From CAVOJV01 sp963696325 (lineage in GTDB: Bacteria; Pseudomonadota; Gammaproteobacteria; Competibacterales; Competibacteraceae), in the NCBI GenBank assembly GCA_963696325.1, contig CAVOJV010000063.1, forward strand, positions 74,692 through 138,691: a stretch of DNA of 64,000 nucleotides. Reading direction: 5' to 3'. Under the pieces are notes generated by a model. The model made no database searches, was not told the DNA's origin, and was given only the letters and a program-made list of their open reading frames with translations. The translations under genes and the position numbers were made by a program. Positions 35,960 to 44,979 of this stretch are shown one piece after another (position 1 is the first letter of the stretch; each line of letters opens with the position of its first letter).

Positions 35960-38062
35960 ATGAATACACGCCCGCCACTGCATTTGCACGTGCTTGCTCA
36001 CCCCAAATCCGCCGAGGCCAACAAACTGGCATCGGACCTGATGCGCCGCTTCGTCGAGCCCCCCGCCAGCGGCGGCTTGCGCATCCCGGTGTTCTTCACG
36101 CCGGATCGCGGCGACGATCTGCCGCCGGAACTCAACACGGAACCGGGCCTGAATCTGGAGGCGGCTCAGCACAGCATCGTCGTGGTGCTGGCCGATGAAC
36201 GCATGGTACGTAGGGTCCCTACCGGGACGGGCGACGCCTGGAGAGCATTCGCGCAGCAAGCGCTGGAGCTGACCCCGCTCGATTCGAGTCCGCACCATGT
36301 CCTGCCGGTGGCGCTGGAAGAGGAGGGCTTCCAGTTGAGCGCGCGCCACCATGTTCTGCCCGCTACCCTGAAAGCCCGCATGAAGGCCCAGGAGGCGGCG
36401 GAACAACGGCTGGCGGAAGTTTCCTTCCACATCGCGGCTCGCGCCATTCAACTGCTGGCGCATGGCAAGGTACCGGCGGTGGCACCCGATCGCATGCTGG
36501 CGCCGGTGACGATCTTCCTCAGTCACGCCAAGGCCGATCTCGCCGAGGACCAGCAGGATCCGGTGCGCCAGACCCGTAAGGTGCTGAACGAACTTCCGGT
36601 CGAGACCTGGTACGACGCCGGAGAGATCGCCACTGGCCAACGCTTCGCCGATTCGATCTCGGCCGGGATTCGCGACTGTTCCATCATGCTGGCGTTCCAC
36701 ACCGATCAGTACAGCTCGCGCCCCTGGTGTCGGCGCGAGGTGTTGGAGGCGAAAAGACTCGGCGCGCACATCCTGATCGTGGATGCGCTGGAGTCCGGCG
36801 AGCCGAGAAGCTTTCCCTATGGCGGCAATGCGCCCACCGTCCGCTGGCGGTTCGGGGAGCCCGCAGTGGCGGCGCGCCGCGTGATCGACCGGGCGGTGCT
36901 CGAAGCGCTGCGCTTCAAGCACAATCGCGCCATCCTGGACAGTGCCGCCGAGCCGGACGAGGTGGTCCTCCCCGCGCCGCCCGAGGCCGTCACCCTGGCC
37001 AACGAGTGCGGCGACGGGGAGAGCGAAAAGACCTTCCTGTACCCCGACCCGCCGCTGGGCCGCGAGGAGCTGGAGGTGTTGCAGCGATTGCGCCCCAAGG
37101 CCCGGTTTCTCACTCCGCTCACCAAGCTCGCCCAATGGCACCGGCCCAGCCAGGTCGCGACCATCGCCGTGTCGATATCCGAGAGCGACGACATCCGAAG
37201 ATACGGGCTGTCGCAGGACCACTTCGCCACGCTGACCGACGAGATCCATCTGTACCTGCTGCTGGCGGGGCTGAAGATCGCCTACGGCGGCGCTCTGAAG
37301 GGCGACTTCTCGAAAGCCTCCAACCTCACGCTGCGCCTGTTCGAACTGGTTCGCGCCTACTCGAAACTCGCCGAGGGAGTGCAGGCGAAGCCGCTGCAGG
37401 ACGCCATCCTCAATGTCGCGCCCTGGCCGCTTTGGCTGGGCTATGGCGATAGCGAATGGAAGCTGTTTGCCGGGGACATCGCGACCTACGAGCAGAGTCC
37501 CTGCCCTGATATTCCCTGGAGCGATGATGAGCTATTTCCGCCCACGGCGGCGGGGCGAGTGCTTGGCTCCGATACCCCGCAGCGGCGCTATGCCTGGGCG
37601 CGGGGTCTGACGGCGATGCGCGAGCGCATCACCGGGCTGTCGCAGGCGCGCTTTGTCATCGGCGGCAAACTGGCAGGTTTCTCCGGTCTGGTGCCGGGGG
37701 TGGTGGAGGAAGCCTGGCTGTCGCTGGTGCAGAAGAAGCCGCTTTACGTCGCCGGCGGGTTCGGCGGCGCGGCGCGGGCCGTGAGCGACCGGCTGCTGGG
37801 CATCGAGCGGGCTGAGTTCGCTGCCACCTGGGCCCCACAGACGATCGCCGATTATGACGCGGCGGTTGTCCTGTACGAGGAGCATGGAGGTGATTTCCGT
37901 TCTATAGAGCGGATGGGAGCGGACATCGCGGCCAGCACGGCTACCGGTCTCGCCCAAGCGCTCAACAACGGCCTCGACGAGGTAGAGAACCGCGAGTTGA
38001 TGCGCTGCACCGATCCACAACGCATCGCCCGGCTGGTGCTGACCGGGCTCGGACGACTGTGA
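35960..38062 (+). CDS. TIR - SLOG fusion protein
   Basis: An intact 700-residue protein. Residues 1-175: divergent TIR-like domain (LHLHVLAHPKSAEANKLASD). Residues 182-300: TIR (VTIFLSHAKADL; RPWCRREV with catalytic-position E260). The connector at about 355-395 (LYPDPPLGREELEVLQRLRP) is shared with the protein at 31427. Residues 395-700: SLOG domain with LKIAYGGALKGDFSKASN and PLYVAGGFGGAARAVSDRLL, ending NGLDEVENRELMR. It is the single-polypeptide equivalent of the two-gene operon at 31427-33723. It probably senses a nucleotide through SLOG and acts through TIR; self-contained regulation is inference. Confidence 0.82.
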   Translation: MNTRPPLHLHVLAHPKSAEANKLASDLMRRFVEPPASGGLRIPVFFTPDRGDDLPPELNTEPGLNLEAAQHSIVVVLADERMVRRVPTGTGDAWRAFAQQALELTPLDSSPHHVLPVALEEEGFQLSARHHVLPATLKARMKAQEAAEQRLAEVSFHIAARAIQLLAHGKVPAVAPDRMLAPVTIFLSHAKADLAEDQQDPVRQTRKVLNELPVETWYDAGEIATGQRFADSISAGIRDCSIMLAFHTDQYSSRPWCRREVLEAKRLGAHILIVDALESGEPRSFPYGGNAPTVRWRFGEPAVAARRVIDRAVLEALRFKHNRAILDSAAEPDEVVLPAPPEAVTLANECGDGESEKTFLYPDPPLGREELEVLQRLRPKARFLTPLTKLAQWHRPSQVATIAVSISESDDIRRYGLSQDHFATLTDEIHLYLLLAGLKIAYGGALKGDFSKASNLTLRLFELVRAYSKLAEGVQAKPLQDAILNVAPWPLWLGYGDSEWKLFAGDIATYEQSPCPDIPWSDDELFPPTAAGRVLGSDTPQRRYAWARGLTAMRERITGLSQARFVIGGKLAGFSGLVPGVVEEAWLSLVQKKPLYVAGGFGGAARAVSDRLLGIERAEFAATWAPQTIADYDAAVVLYEEHGGDFRSIERMGADIAASTATGLAQALNNGLDEVENRELMRCTDPQRIARLVLTGLGRL

Positions 38063-38100
38063 GGTCGATCGGAAGGATCGATCACGCTGGAAATAAATCG

Positions 38101-38121
38101 CGAGCGCCGCTGCGCGGCGCT
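38101..38121 (-). terminator. GC-rich hairpin repeat downstream of variable protein copy 4
   Basis: Same 9-bp stem and 3-base loop as at 34348. On the minus strand it is followed by GCGATTTATTT, a weaker T tract. The TIR-SLOG fusion gene ends 39 bases to the left. The annotated stop of copy 4 (38128) lies just before it. Confidence 0.6.
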
Positions 38122-38208
38122 CAGCGATCAGGATTTCAGTGATCCAGTGTCCAGCAGCCCTGCGTCCAGCGTTTCGATGGGGGCCGAACACACCACCCGA
38201 AAACCGAC
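38119..38208. repeat. conserved 90-base flank downstream of VR4
   Basis: Third copy of the flank seen at 28564 and 34366. It is the most diverged one: the stop codon used by copies 2 and 3 is lost (CGAAACG in place of CGAATAG), so the protein reads on for about 16 residues. Confidence 0.55.
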
Positions 38209-41045
38209 AAGGCCGCCCCGGCCGCCCGGACCGACGTCGCCACGGTCGGCCGAGCGCGCGAAGGCAGGATTGAAGCGCCAGGACCCGCCGCGCACCACCC
38301 GGGCTTGTCGCCCCGTGACTTGGACGTTCTTCGGAGTGTCGTACTCATTCAGACACCACTCCCAGACATTGCCCGCCAGGTCCAGCACGCCTTCGGGCGA
38401 AGCCCCCTGCGGGTAAATCCCCACCGCCGTGGTCCTGCCGATGTCATAAGGTCCGGATACATCGCGTGTCTCTTGACAGTTCGCGCAGCCCGAACGATAG
38501 TCCTCACCCCAGGGATAGTCGAACCCCCGCGTTCCCCGCGCGGCCCGTTCCCACTGCTGCTCGGTCGGCAGGGTAACCACGAAACCCAGCCGAGTGCTCA
38601 ACCAGCGACAGAATGCCACCGCCTCGTACCAACTCACCGTCTCTCGCGGCGCATTGGGCTCGTCCCACCTCGGCGAATCCGGCGCTTCAAATCGCTCAGC
38701 GAGCCCCGCCCACCAGCGAGTCCTCCCGGTACCCGCCTGCCTGGATGAAGGCGTCGAACTGGGCGTGGGTGACGGGATAGCGGGCGATGTGGAAAATCGG
38801 CAGTGCTCGATGCTCGCGTTTCCTGATAAATGAACGGTGCGGCGGGAATCTTTACCCAGTCGATATCGGGCAGTCCATCCGGGCGCAGCCCCACGCCCGG
38901 GCGTCGATCCAGGCCGAAGCGTCCCAGCGCCCGGCCGATGGCCGCACGGGCACGCGGATCGGGTTCGCGTTCGACGTCGGTCAGGTGGACCAACCAACGG
39001 TTGGAAATGGAAGCCAGCGCTTCGGGCAGATCGGGCTGTCCCAACCGCCGCCAGACCTCGGATGCCACCTCGGGATTGGCGGCGCCCAGCCAGGCGATAA
39101 GTTGGGTCTGGGCTTGCGCATCTGACCCACAGGACTCGGCGGCGATCTCCGCCACCACTTCCCAGCCGGTGCGTTCCCACCCGGTGGCGGTCGGCCAGAA
39201 GTCGCTCGCCGCTCGGCTACCCGAACGGCTAGCCTCCCGCAGCAGGTGGCTGGCGAGGTATTCCTGGAGCAACTGGTGGGTGAAGCGGAGGTCGTCGCCT
39301 TTGAGCTGCAACACGCTCGCATCCACCGAGAAGTCGATGATCTCCCGGCTCACGCTGCTCGGGCACTCCGCGCGCGGCAAGGCGGTCTGGGCGCCGTCCG
39401 CCGCCTGCGCGCCGCCCTTACGCTGGAGGGTCTCGGCCAGTTCGACCAGGGCCGCCTCCCAGACTTTCCGTGGTGGTACGCGGGCGGCGTCGTGGCGCTG
39501 TTCGCGGGCCGCGCGCTCCCGGTCGAACAGCACCTGCAGAAAACCCGCGAACAACTGGGCACGGTTGCGGGGGATCGCCGGCAGCGCCGTCATGATCGTC
39601 AGCAGATAGGGGTTGGCGGCGAGGCGGATCAGGCCACGGGGGTCGAAGCGCACCCGACGCCAGATGGCCCTCTGTTTTCCGGAGGTCGCGAAATACACGT
39701 TGGGCGGAATGTCCTCTGCCCTCCAGAACAGCTCGAAGATCGCGCCCGCCTTTTCCCAGGCTGCCCACACCTGCCGGACGTCCTCGCCGCCGGCGATCTG
39801 CCAGAAGTGCGCGTCGGCTTTGGCCGGCCCGTCCTCCGCACCGTATTGGCGGGACAAGGCGCGGTGCAGAAACAACTGGATCTGGGTCGGGGTGAGCGGT
39901 TGCAGCGTCAGCGTGTCAAACGGCAGCCGGAAATCCGCCGCGAAATCCTTTTCCCGGCAACTCACCACCACGCTGGCGAAGCGCTCGTCCTCGGCCAGGC
40001 GCTGGATCTGGGAAGCCTTGAAGGTGCGCTGGCCCGGCGGGATTTCGTTCATGGCATCCAGCAGCAGGACCGCCCGCTTCTGATCCCGGAGGGGGGCGAA
40101 GTACCGGCCCAGTTCGCCCAACTGCCGGGCAATGAAGTCTTCGAGATTCTCCGCGTCCCGCGTCCAAAACCCCAGCGGCACCAGCAGCGGAATCGGCGCC
40201 TGGGAATCGTCCAGCGCGCGCCGGGCGTACTCGACGGCGATGCGCTCCAGGGAAAAGGACTTGCCGGCGCCCGGCTCTCCCAGCACGGCCAGCCGCCGGA
40301 TCGGCCGTCGTTGCAGGTCCCGGTAAGCATCGAGCACATCGGGGTAGGTTCCTTCGCGGCCCTGGTCGCGCGCCAGCCCGTCCTGGCCGAACGCGCGCAG
40401 GACGGCCTCGGTGTCCATCCGCAAGCCTTTCAGGGAGCGGGCCAGGGACGGGGCTTGCCGCTCTTTGCCTTCCACGGGGACGTAGCGGCCTTCGCGATCC
40501 GAATAGTCGCCGTAGAGCAGGTCGCTGAGGTAAGCGATTTCGCGCTGATGCTGAAGGGTTATCGGGCCGTGGAGGGTGTCGACCCCGACCGCGGGCGCCT
40601 CTTCACCTGGAGAACGCGCGCGGCACTCCCGCCAGACGGCGGAAAGCGCTTCCGTGAGGACCCGCAAGGTTTCCTGGTTGTCTCGCCGAAGCTCAACCGG
40701 CTGTTTTTCCTGGAGGTAGAGGGGCAGAGCGACGGCTGCGATGCGCAGCGCCACAATGGGCTTCTGGCGCGCGACCGCCCGGAGCATTTCCCGTTCCTGC
40801 CACCCACAGTGGTCCGTGTCCTGGCCAACGAGGCAGGCCAATACGTCGGACTTCTCGAGCCCCTGCTCGATACGGCGGTACCAGTCCTGCTCCCCCTCGC
40901 GGATCGACTCCTCATCCCGCCACACCTCGGCGCCAAGCGTTTCCAGGTGGCGCTGCACCGCTTCCGCCCAAGTATGGCCCAGCCCCCCGCGGGGGTAACT
41001 GATGAAGACTCGCAGCCTTTCGAGATTCGCCTCTGTGCTGGCCAT
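38128..41045 (-). pseudogene. TIR - NACHT - FGE variable protein, copy 4 (two frameshifts)
   Basis: The start (41045) encodes a TIR-like domain (LRVFISYPRGGLGHTWAEAV, residues 10-140). A NACHT/STAND ATPase follows: Walker A GEPGAGKS at 256-263, Walker B AVLLLDAMNEIP at about 325, and helical repeats to about 740 with FTHQLLQEYLAS. The FGE-like domain begins in this frame, continues in a second frame around 38,820-38,715 (ARYPVTHAQFDAF) and finishes in a third to 38128 (PTEQQWERAARG, GNVWEWCLNEYD, RVVRGGSW). Two indels within about 120 bases would restore one protein of about 970 residues. The architecture is NLR-like: effector, ATPase switch and a hypervariable sensor. Confidence 0.75.
38209..38277 (-). 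other. DGR-type variable region VR4 (23 codons)
   Basis: The variable segment of the TIR-NACHT-FGE protein. Sense codons start CGC TTC AAT and end GGC GGC CTT. It aligns with VR1 and VR3 with no gap. Third bases agree at all 16 codons whose amino acids differ among the three. Confidence 0.85.
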
Positions 41046-41207
41046 GGCTCTTGGAGATTTTCCAATCCGACAGACAAGGATATTGACATCAATCGCGCTT
41101 AATCCAGAAACATAGTCGGACCGAATGGTAACGATTGCAAGCAGCCTGAGAAAACGGATAGCTACCTTGCTGGAGCCGCTCGTAAACGCTACCCGATCCG
41201 AGCAGCG

Positions 41208-41915
41208 CTAATCCCACCGTTCCAGCAACACCTCCAGTTCCTCCAGCGTCCTAATCTCGGCATCCGCCTGTGCACCGCCGGGCCAGTCCTTGCCGGTGCG
41301 ATTCACCCACACGGCTCGCATGCCCGCGCGGGCCGCGCCCAGCACGTCGTGCTCTGGATCATCGCCGACGTGCACGATCTGCCGGGGTAATACGCCAAGA
41401 TACCGGCAGGCCGCCTCGAACATGGCCGGTTCCGGTTTAGCCGAGCCTACATCCACCGCATTGATGGCGAAGGCAAACAGGTGATCCAGGCCTATGAGGC
41501 GGAGGTCGGCGTTACCGTTGGACAGGGCCCCCAGCCTATAGCGCCGGGACAAGCGCCCCAACACCGGCAGCACCTCCTCAAACAGCACCACGTCATTGCG
41601 GGCGGCGAAGAACACCTCGAACGCCGGTTCCACCTGAAATTCCAGGTAGTCCGCCTGTTGTGCCGCCCGGCACAGCGCCTCCTTGCGCAGCAGGGTGCGG
41701 TCATGGGCAAGTTGCGGGCGCTCGTTGGCAATGTCGGCGCAAAGCGCGCGCAGTTCCAGGGTGGTGAACAGTGCCGGGATGCGCGGGTAATGCTTCTCCA
41801 GCCAGGCGTGCAGGCACCGTTCGGCGCGTGCCACGATGGGCCAGATGTCCCACAGGGTATCGTCCAGATCGAAGGTAATGGCGCGAATCGGATACGCCCG
41901 TGCTGGCTCAGACAT
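41208..41915 (-). CDS. HAD-superfamily phosphatase (YigB-like)
   Basis: A 235-residue class I HAD hydrolase. Motif I is ITFDLDDTLWDI near residue 12, with LGALSNGNADLRL as motif II and HVGDDPEHDVLGAARAGMRA as motif IV. Overall pattern and length resemble YigB/FMN phosphatase, but HAD substrates are hard to predict. The ATG at 41915 (MSEPARAYPI) matches the family start; the open frame continues upstream without conserved sequence. It marks the return of core genes right of the island and lies 66 bases downstream of metZ. Confidence 0.8.
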   Translation of the reverse strand: MSEPARAYPIRAITFDLDDTLWDIWPIVARAERCLHAWLEKHYPRIPALFTTLELRALCADIANERPQLAHDRTLLRKEALCRAAQQADYLEFQVEPAFEVFFAARNDVVLFEEVLPVLGRLSRRYRLGALSNGNADLRLIGLDHLFAFAINAVDVGSAKPEPAMFEAACRYLGVLPRQIVHVGDDPEHDVLGAARAGMRAVWVNRTGKDWPGGAQADAEIRTLEELEVLLERWD

Positions 41916-41981
41916 TGGATATTTCTCAACCACCCTGCCACAGCATAGCCGCATCCAGGCCGCTGGTCAGGGTAGCCGTCA

Positions 41982-43163
41982 CTAGCGCAGGCTGCGCCGC
42001 AGATCAGCCTTGATGTCGGCGACCTCTTCCAGGCCCACCGAGATCCGCAGCAGGCCCTCCCGAATGCCGGCAGAGTCACGCTCCTGCTGGCTCAAACGGC
42101 CATGGGTGGTGGTGGCGGGATGGGTAATGGTGGTCTTGGCATCCCCCAGATTGGCGGTGATGGAAATCATCCGGGTAGCGTCGATGATCCGCCAGGCGGC
42201 TTCGCGGCCGCCATGAACCTCGAAGGACACGATGCCGCCAAACCCCGACTGTTGAGTGCGCGCCAGGGCGTGCTGCGGATGGGAAGGCAACCCTGGATAG
42301 GAAACCCGGCTGACCGCTGCTTGTTCCTCCAGCCAGCGCGCCAATTGCAAGGCGCTCTCGCTGTGAGCGCGCATCCGCAGTGGCAGGGTCTCCAGACCCT
42401 TGAGAAATACCCAGGCATTGAAGGGACTCATGGTGGGACCGGCGGTGCGCAAAAAAACGTAAATATCTTTACCGACTCGCTGGGCGTCGCCCACTACCGC
42501 TCCGCCCACACAGCGCCCCTGTCCGTCCAGATATTTGGTGGCCGAATGGATGACCAGGTCCGCCCCAAGCTTCAAGGGTTGCTGCAAGGCCGGGGTGCAG
42601 AAACAATTATCCACCACCAGCACACAATCATGGGCGTGGGCGAGATCCGCCAGCTCCCGGATATCGGCCAATTCCATCAACGGATTGGACGGCGTTTCCA
42701 AGTAGAACAGCTTGGTCTCGGGACGGATGGCCGCGGCCCAGGCAGTGGTATCGGTGAGGGGCACGAAGGTGGTGTCGATCCCGAATTTGCGCAGGTAATT
42801 GTTAAACAGAGAGACCGTGCTGCCGAACACACCATAGGCGCAGACGATGTGATCCCCGCTCTTCAACAACGTCAGGCAGGTGGCCAGAATCGCCGCCATG
42901 CCGGAAGCCGTGGCTATGCAGGACTCGCCGCCCTCCAGCGCCGCCAGCCGTTCCTGAAAGGTCCGCACGGTAGGGTTGGTGAAGCGGGAATAAATGTTGC
43001 CCGGTTCCTGTTCGGAAAACCGGGCCGCCGCTTGCGCGGCGCTTTGAAACACATAGCTGGAGGTCGGGAAGATCGGTTCGGCGTGCTCGCCTTCCAGCGT
43101 GCGTACCTGACCCGCCCGTACCGCCAGGCTGGCAAAACCAAGTTCAAGATCTGCATCATTCAT
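41982..43163 (-). CDS. metZ: O-succinylhomoserine sulfhydrylase
   Basis: A PLP enzyme that makes homocysteine directly from O-succinylhomoserine and sulfide. The 393-residue product starts at ATG 43163 behind a GGAGG site. It has YSRFTNPTVRTFQERLAALE, the Cys/Met enzyme signature ending in PLP-Lys (HSATKYLDGQGR), and SPFNAWVFLKGLETL. Location downstream of purF is the pseudomonad-type metZ context, which is why I prefer MetZ over MetB. Confidence 0.9.
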   Translation of the reverse strand: MNDADLELGFASLAVRAGQVRTLEGEHAEPIFPTSSYVFQSAAQAAARFSEQEPGNIYSRFTNPTVRTFQERLAALEGGESCIATASGMAAILATCLTLLKSGDHIVCAYGVFGSTVSLFNNYLRKFGIDTTFVPLTDTTAWAAAIRPETKLFYLETPSNPLMELADIRELADLAHAHDCVLVVDNCFCTPALQQPLKLGADLVIHSATKYLDGQGRCVGGAVVGDAQRVGKDIYVFLRTAGPTMSPFNAWVFLKGLETLPLRMRAHSESALQLARWLEEQAAVSRVSYPGLPSHPQHALARTQQSGFGGIVSFEVHGGREAAWRIIDATRMISITANLGDAKTTITHPATTTHGRLSQQERDSAGIREGLLRISVGLEEVADIKADLRRSLR

Positions 43164-43259
43164 AGCCCATACCTCCGCGCTGCCAAATGGTACGGCCTCG
43201 CGCACCATGCTATAGGGTCAGTTACGGAGTAGCAACGCCACCCTTCCATTCGCGGGCGC

Positions 43260-43283
43260 AAAAAAACCCGCGTTCAGGCAGGG
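43260..43283 (-). terminator. probable intrinsic terminator after purF
   Basis: On the minus strand, CCCTGCCTGAACGCGGG forms a short GC stem with one bulged T, followed by seven T. It lies between the purF stop (43407) and the metZ start (43163). A second 7-bp stem (GCTAAAG/CTTTAGC) lies just 5' of it. It probably ends the purF transcript, so metZ would need its own promoter. A metZ leader or attenuator is possible. Confidence 0.5.
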
Positions 43284-43406
43284 CTAAAGGCAGGTCTACC
43301 CCGCTTTAGCAACATTTGTTAAGCGCCTGCAAGCTGAGAGTTCAAATCGGCGCCATGTTCAGATTAGGCCAGTTTCGCGGGGCTGTCAAAACGCCCACGC
43401 GGTCTT

Positions 43407-44930
43407 TCAGTGGTCGTTGTGGAGATCGATGATATCGCTGTCTTTGCTGTCGCGATTGATCTTGGCAGCGTCAGAGCGTCGCCGCTCCAGGGATTTCAGA
43501 TAACCACGGTCGATATCGCCGGTAACGTATTCGCCGGTAAAACAGGATGTATCGAATCGCTTCAATCCCGGATTTCCCCGGCGCACCGCTTCCTCGAGAT
43601 CAGCCATATCCTGGAAAATCAGGCGATCCGCCCCGATTGCATTCCCCACTTCCTCTTCGCTGCGGTTGTGGGCAATCAGTTCACGGGCCGCCGGCATATC
43701 GATGCCATAGACGTTGGGATAGCGCACCGGCGGCGCGGCGGAGGCAAAGTATACGCGGCGGGCGCCGGCATCCCTGGCCATCTGGATGATCTGCGCGGAC
43801 GTGGTGCCGCGCACGATGGAATCGTCCACCAGCAGCACGTTCTTGTCCTGAAACTCCAGGTCGATGGCGTTAAGCTTTTGGCGCACGGATCTTTCCCGCA
43901 GTTTCTGGCCAGGCATGATGAATGTGCGGCCGATGTAGCGATTCTTGATAAAGCCTTCCCGATACTTTACTCCCAGGGCCGAGGCCATCTGCAGGGCCGA
44001 GGTACGGCTGGTGTCGGGGATGGGAATCACCACGTCGATGTCATGATCCGGCCAGACCCGGAGAATCTTCTCCGCCAGATAATCACCCATGCGCAAGCGC
44101 GCCTTGTGCACCGACACTTTGTCGATAATGGAGTCCGGACGGGCCAGATAAACGAATTCGAAAATGCAGGGCGTGTGGCTGACAGACTTCGCGCACTGGC
44201 GGTTATACACCCGCCCGTTCACATCGATGATGACGGCCTCCCCAGGGGCCACGTCGCGCACCATCTCGAAATCCAGCGCGTCCAGGGCCACGCTCTCGGA
44301 GGCTACCATGTATTCCGTCCCCCGATCGCTCTCCCGCCTGCCGTACACCAGCGGGCGGATGCCATGGGGATCGCGGAAAGCCACGATACCATAGCCGGTG
44401 ATCATGAGAACGGCGGCATAGGCGCCCCGGGAGCGGCAATGCATGGCCGCCACCGCGGCGAAGATGTCCTCGTGATCGATAGACAGCTTGCCGCACCGTT
44501 GCAAGGCGTGCTGCAACTCATGCGCGAATACATTGAGCAGAATTTCGGAATCGGAATCGGTATTGATGTGGCGCAGATCGGAACGAAACACCTCATCCTT
44601 GAGTTGCGCGGCATTAGTCAAATTGCCGTTGTGCGCCAGGGTGATGCCGAAGGGTGAATTCACGTAAAAAGGCTGAGCCTCGGCGGAATTGGAGCTGCCC
44701 GCCGTGGGGTAACGCACATGGCCGATACCCATATTGCCACGCAGACGCAGCATGTGACGGGTCCGGAACACATCCCGGACCAGGCCATTGTCCTTGCGCA
44801 GAAACAGCCTGCCGTCGTCACAGGTAACCATGCCGGCCGCATCCTGGCCACGATGCTGGAGAACGGTAAGACCGTCAAATAGCGCCTGATTGACGGGACC
44901 ATGTGCAACGATACCAATGATTCCGCACAT
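43407..44930 (-). CDS. purF: amidophosphoribosyltransferase
   Basis: The first committed enzyme of purine synthesis: PRPP + glutamine to phosphoribosylamine. Starting at ATG 44930 the product is 507 residues and begins MCGIIGIV, so Cys is exposed as the N-terminal nucleophile after Met removal. The glutaminase domain (LQHRGQDAAGM, GIGHVRYPTAG) is followed by the PRTase domain with the PRPP loop VLLVDDSIVRGTTS. It follows cvpA in the conserved order folC-SPOR-cvpA-purF. Confidence 0.97.
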   Translation of the reverse strand: MCGIIGIVAHGPVNQALFDGLTVLQHRGQDAAGMVTCDDGRLFLRKDNGLVRDVFRTRHMLRLRGNMGIGHVRYPTAGSSNSAEAQPFYVNSPFGITLAHNGNLTNAAQLKDEVFRSDLRHINTDSDSEILLNVFAHELQHALQRCGKLSIDHEDIFAAVAAMHCRSRGAYAAVLMITGYGIVAFRDPHGIRPLVYGRRESDRGTEYMVASESVALDALDFEMVRDVAPGEAVIIDVNGRVYNRQCAKSVSHTPCIFEFVYLARPDSIIDKVSVHKARLRMGDYLAEKILRVWPDHDIDVVIPIPDTSRTSALQMASALGVKYREGFIKNRYIGRTFIMPGQKLRERSVRQKLNAIDLEFQDKNVLLVDDSIVRGTTSAQIIQMARDAGARRVYFASAAPPVRYPNVYGIDMPAARELIAHNRSEEEVGNAIGADRLIFQDMADLEEAVRRGNPGLKRFDTSCFTGEYVTGDIDRGYLKSLERRRSDAAKINRDSKDSDIIDLHNDH

Positions 44931-44979
44931 ATTAGACCTCAACACACCGGGCGGCGGTTACACCGCAAAGAGAAACATA

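Noticed and set aside
35810..37249. A 479-codon minus-strand open frame
   Set aside because: Shadow of the TIR-SLOG fusion gene; Gly/Arg/His-rich composition typical of antisense translation.
28287..38121. Repeated hairpins considered as a CRISPR array
   Set aside because: Only two or three copies, kilobases apart, without spacers or cas genes.
28614..39180. FGE-like domains considered as genuine sulfatase-activating enzymes
   Set aside because: The active-site Cys pair is missing and that segment is hypervariable; no sulfatase gene nearby; N-terminal TIR domains point to a receptor role.
39246..41102. A 618-codon plus-strand open frame opposite the TIR-NACHT gene
   Set aside because: It is the antisense shadow of a GC-rich gene; the minus strand has TIR and Walker motifs and this one has none.
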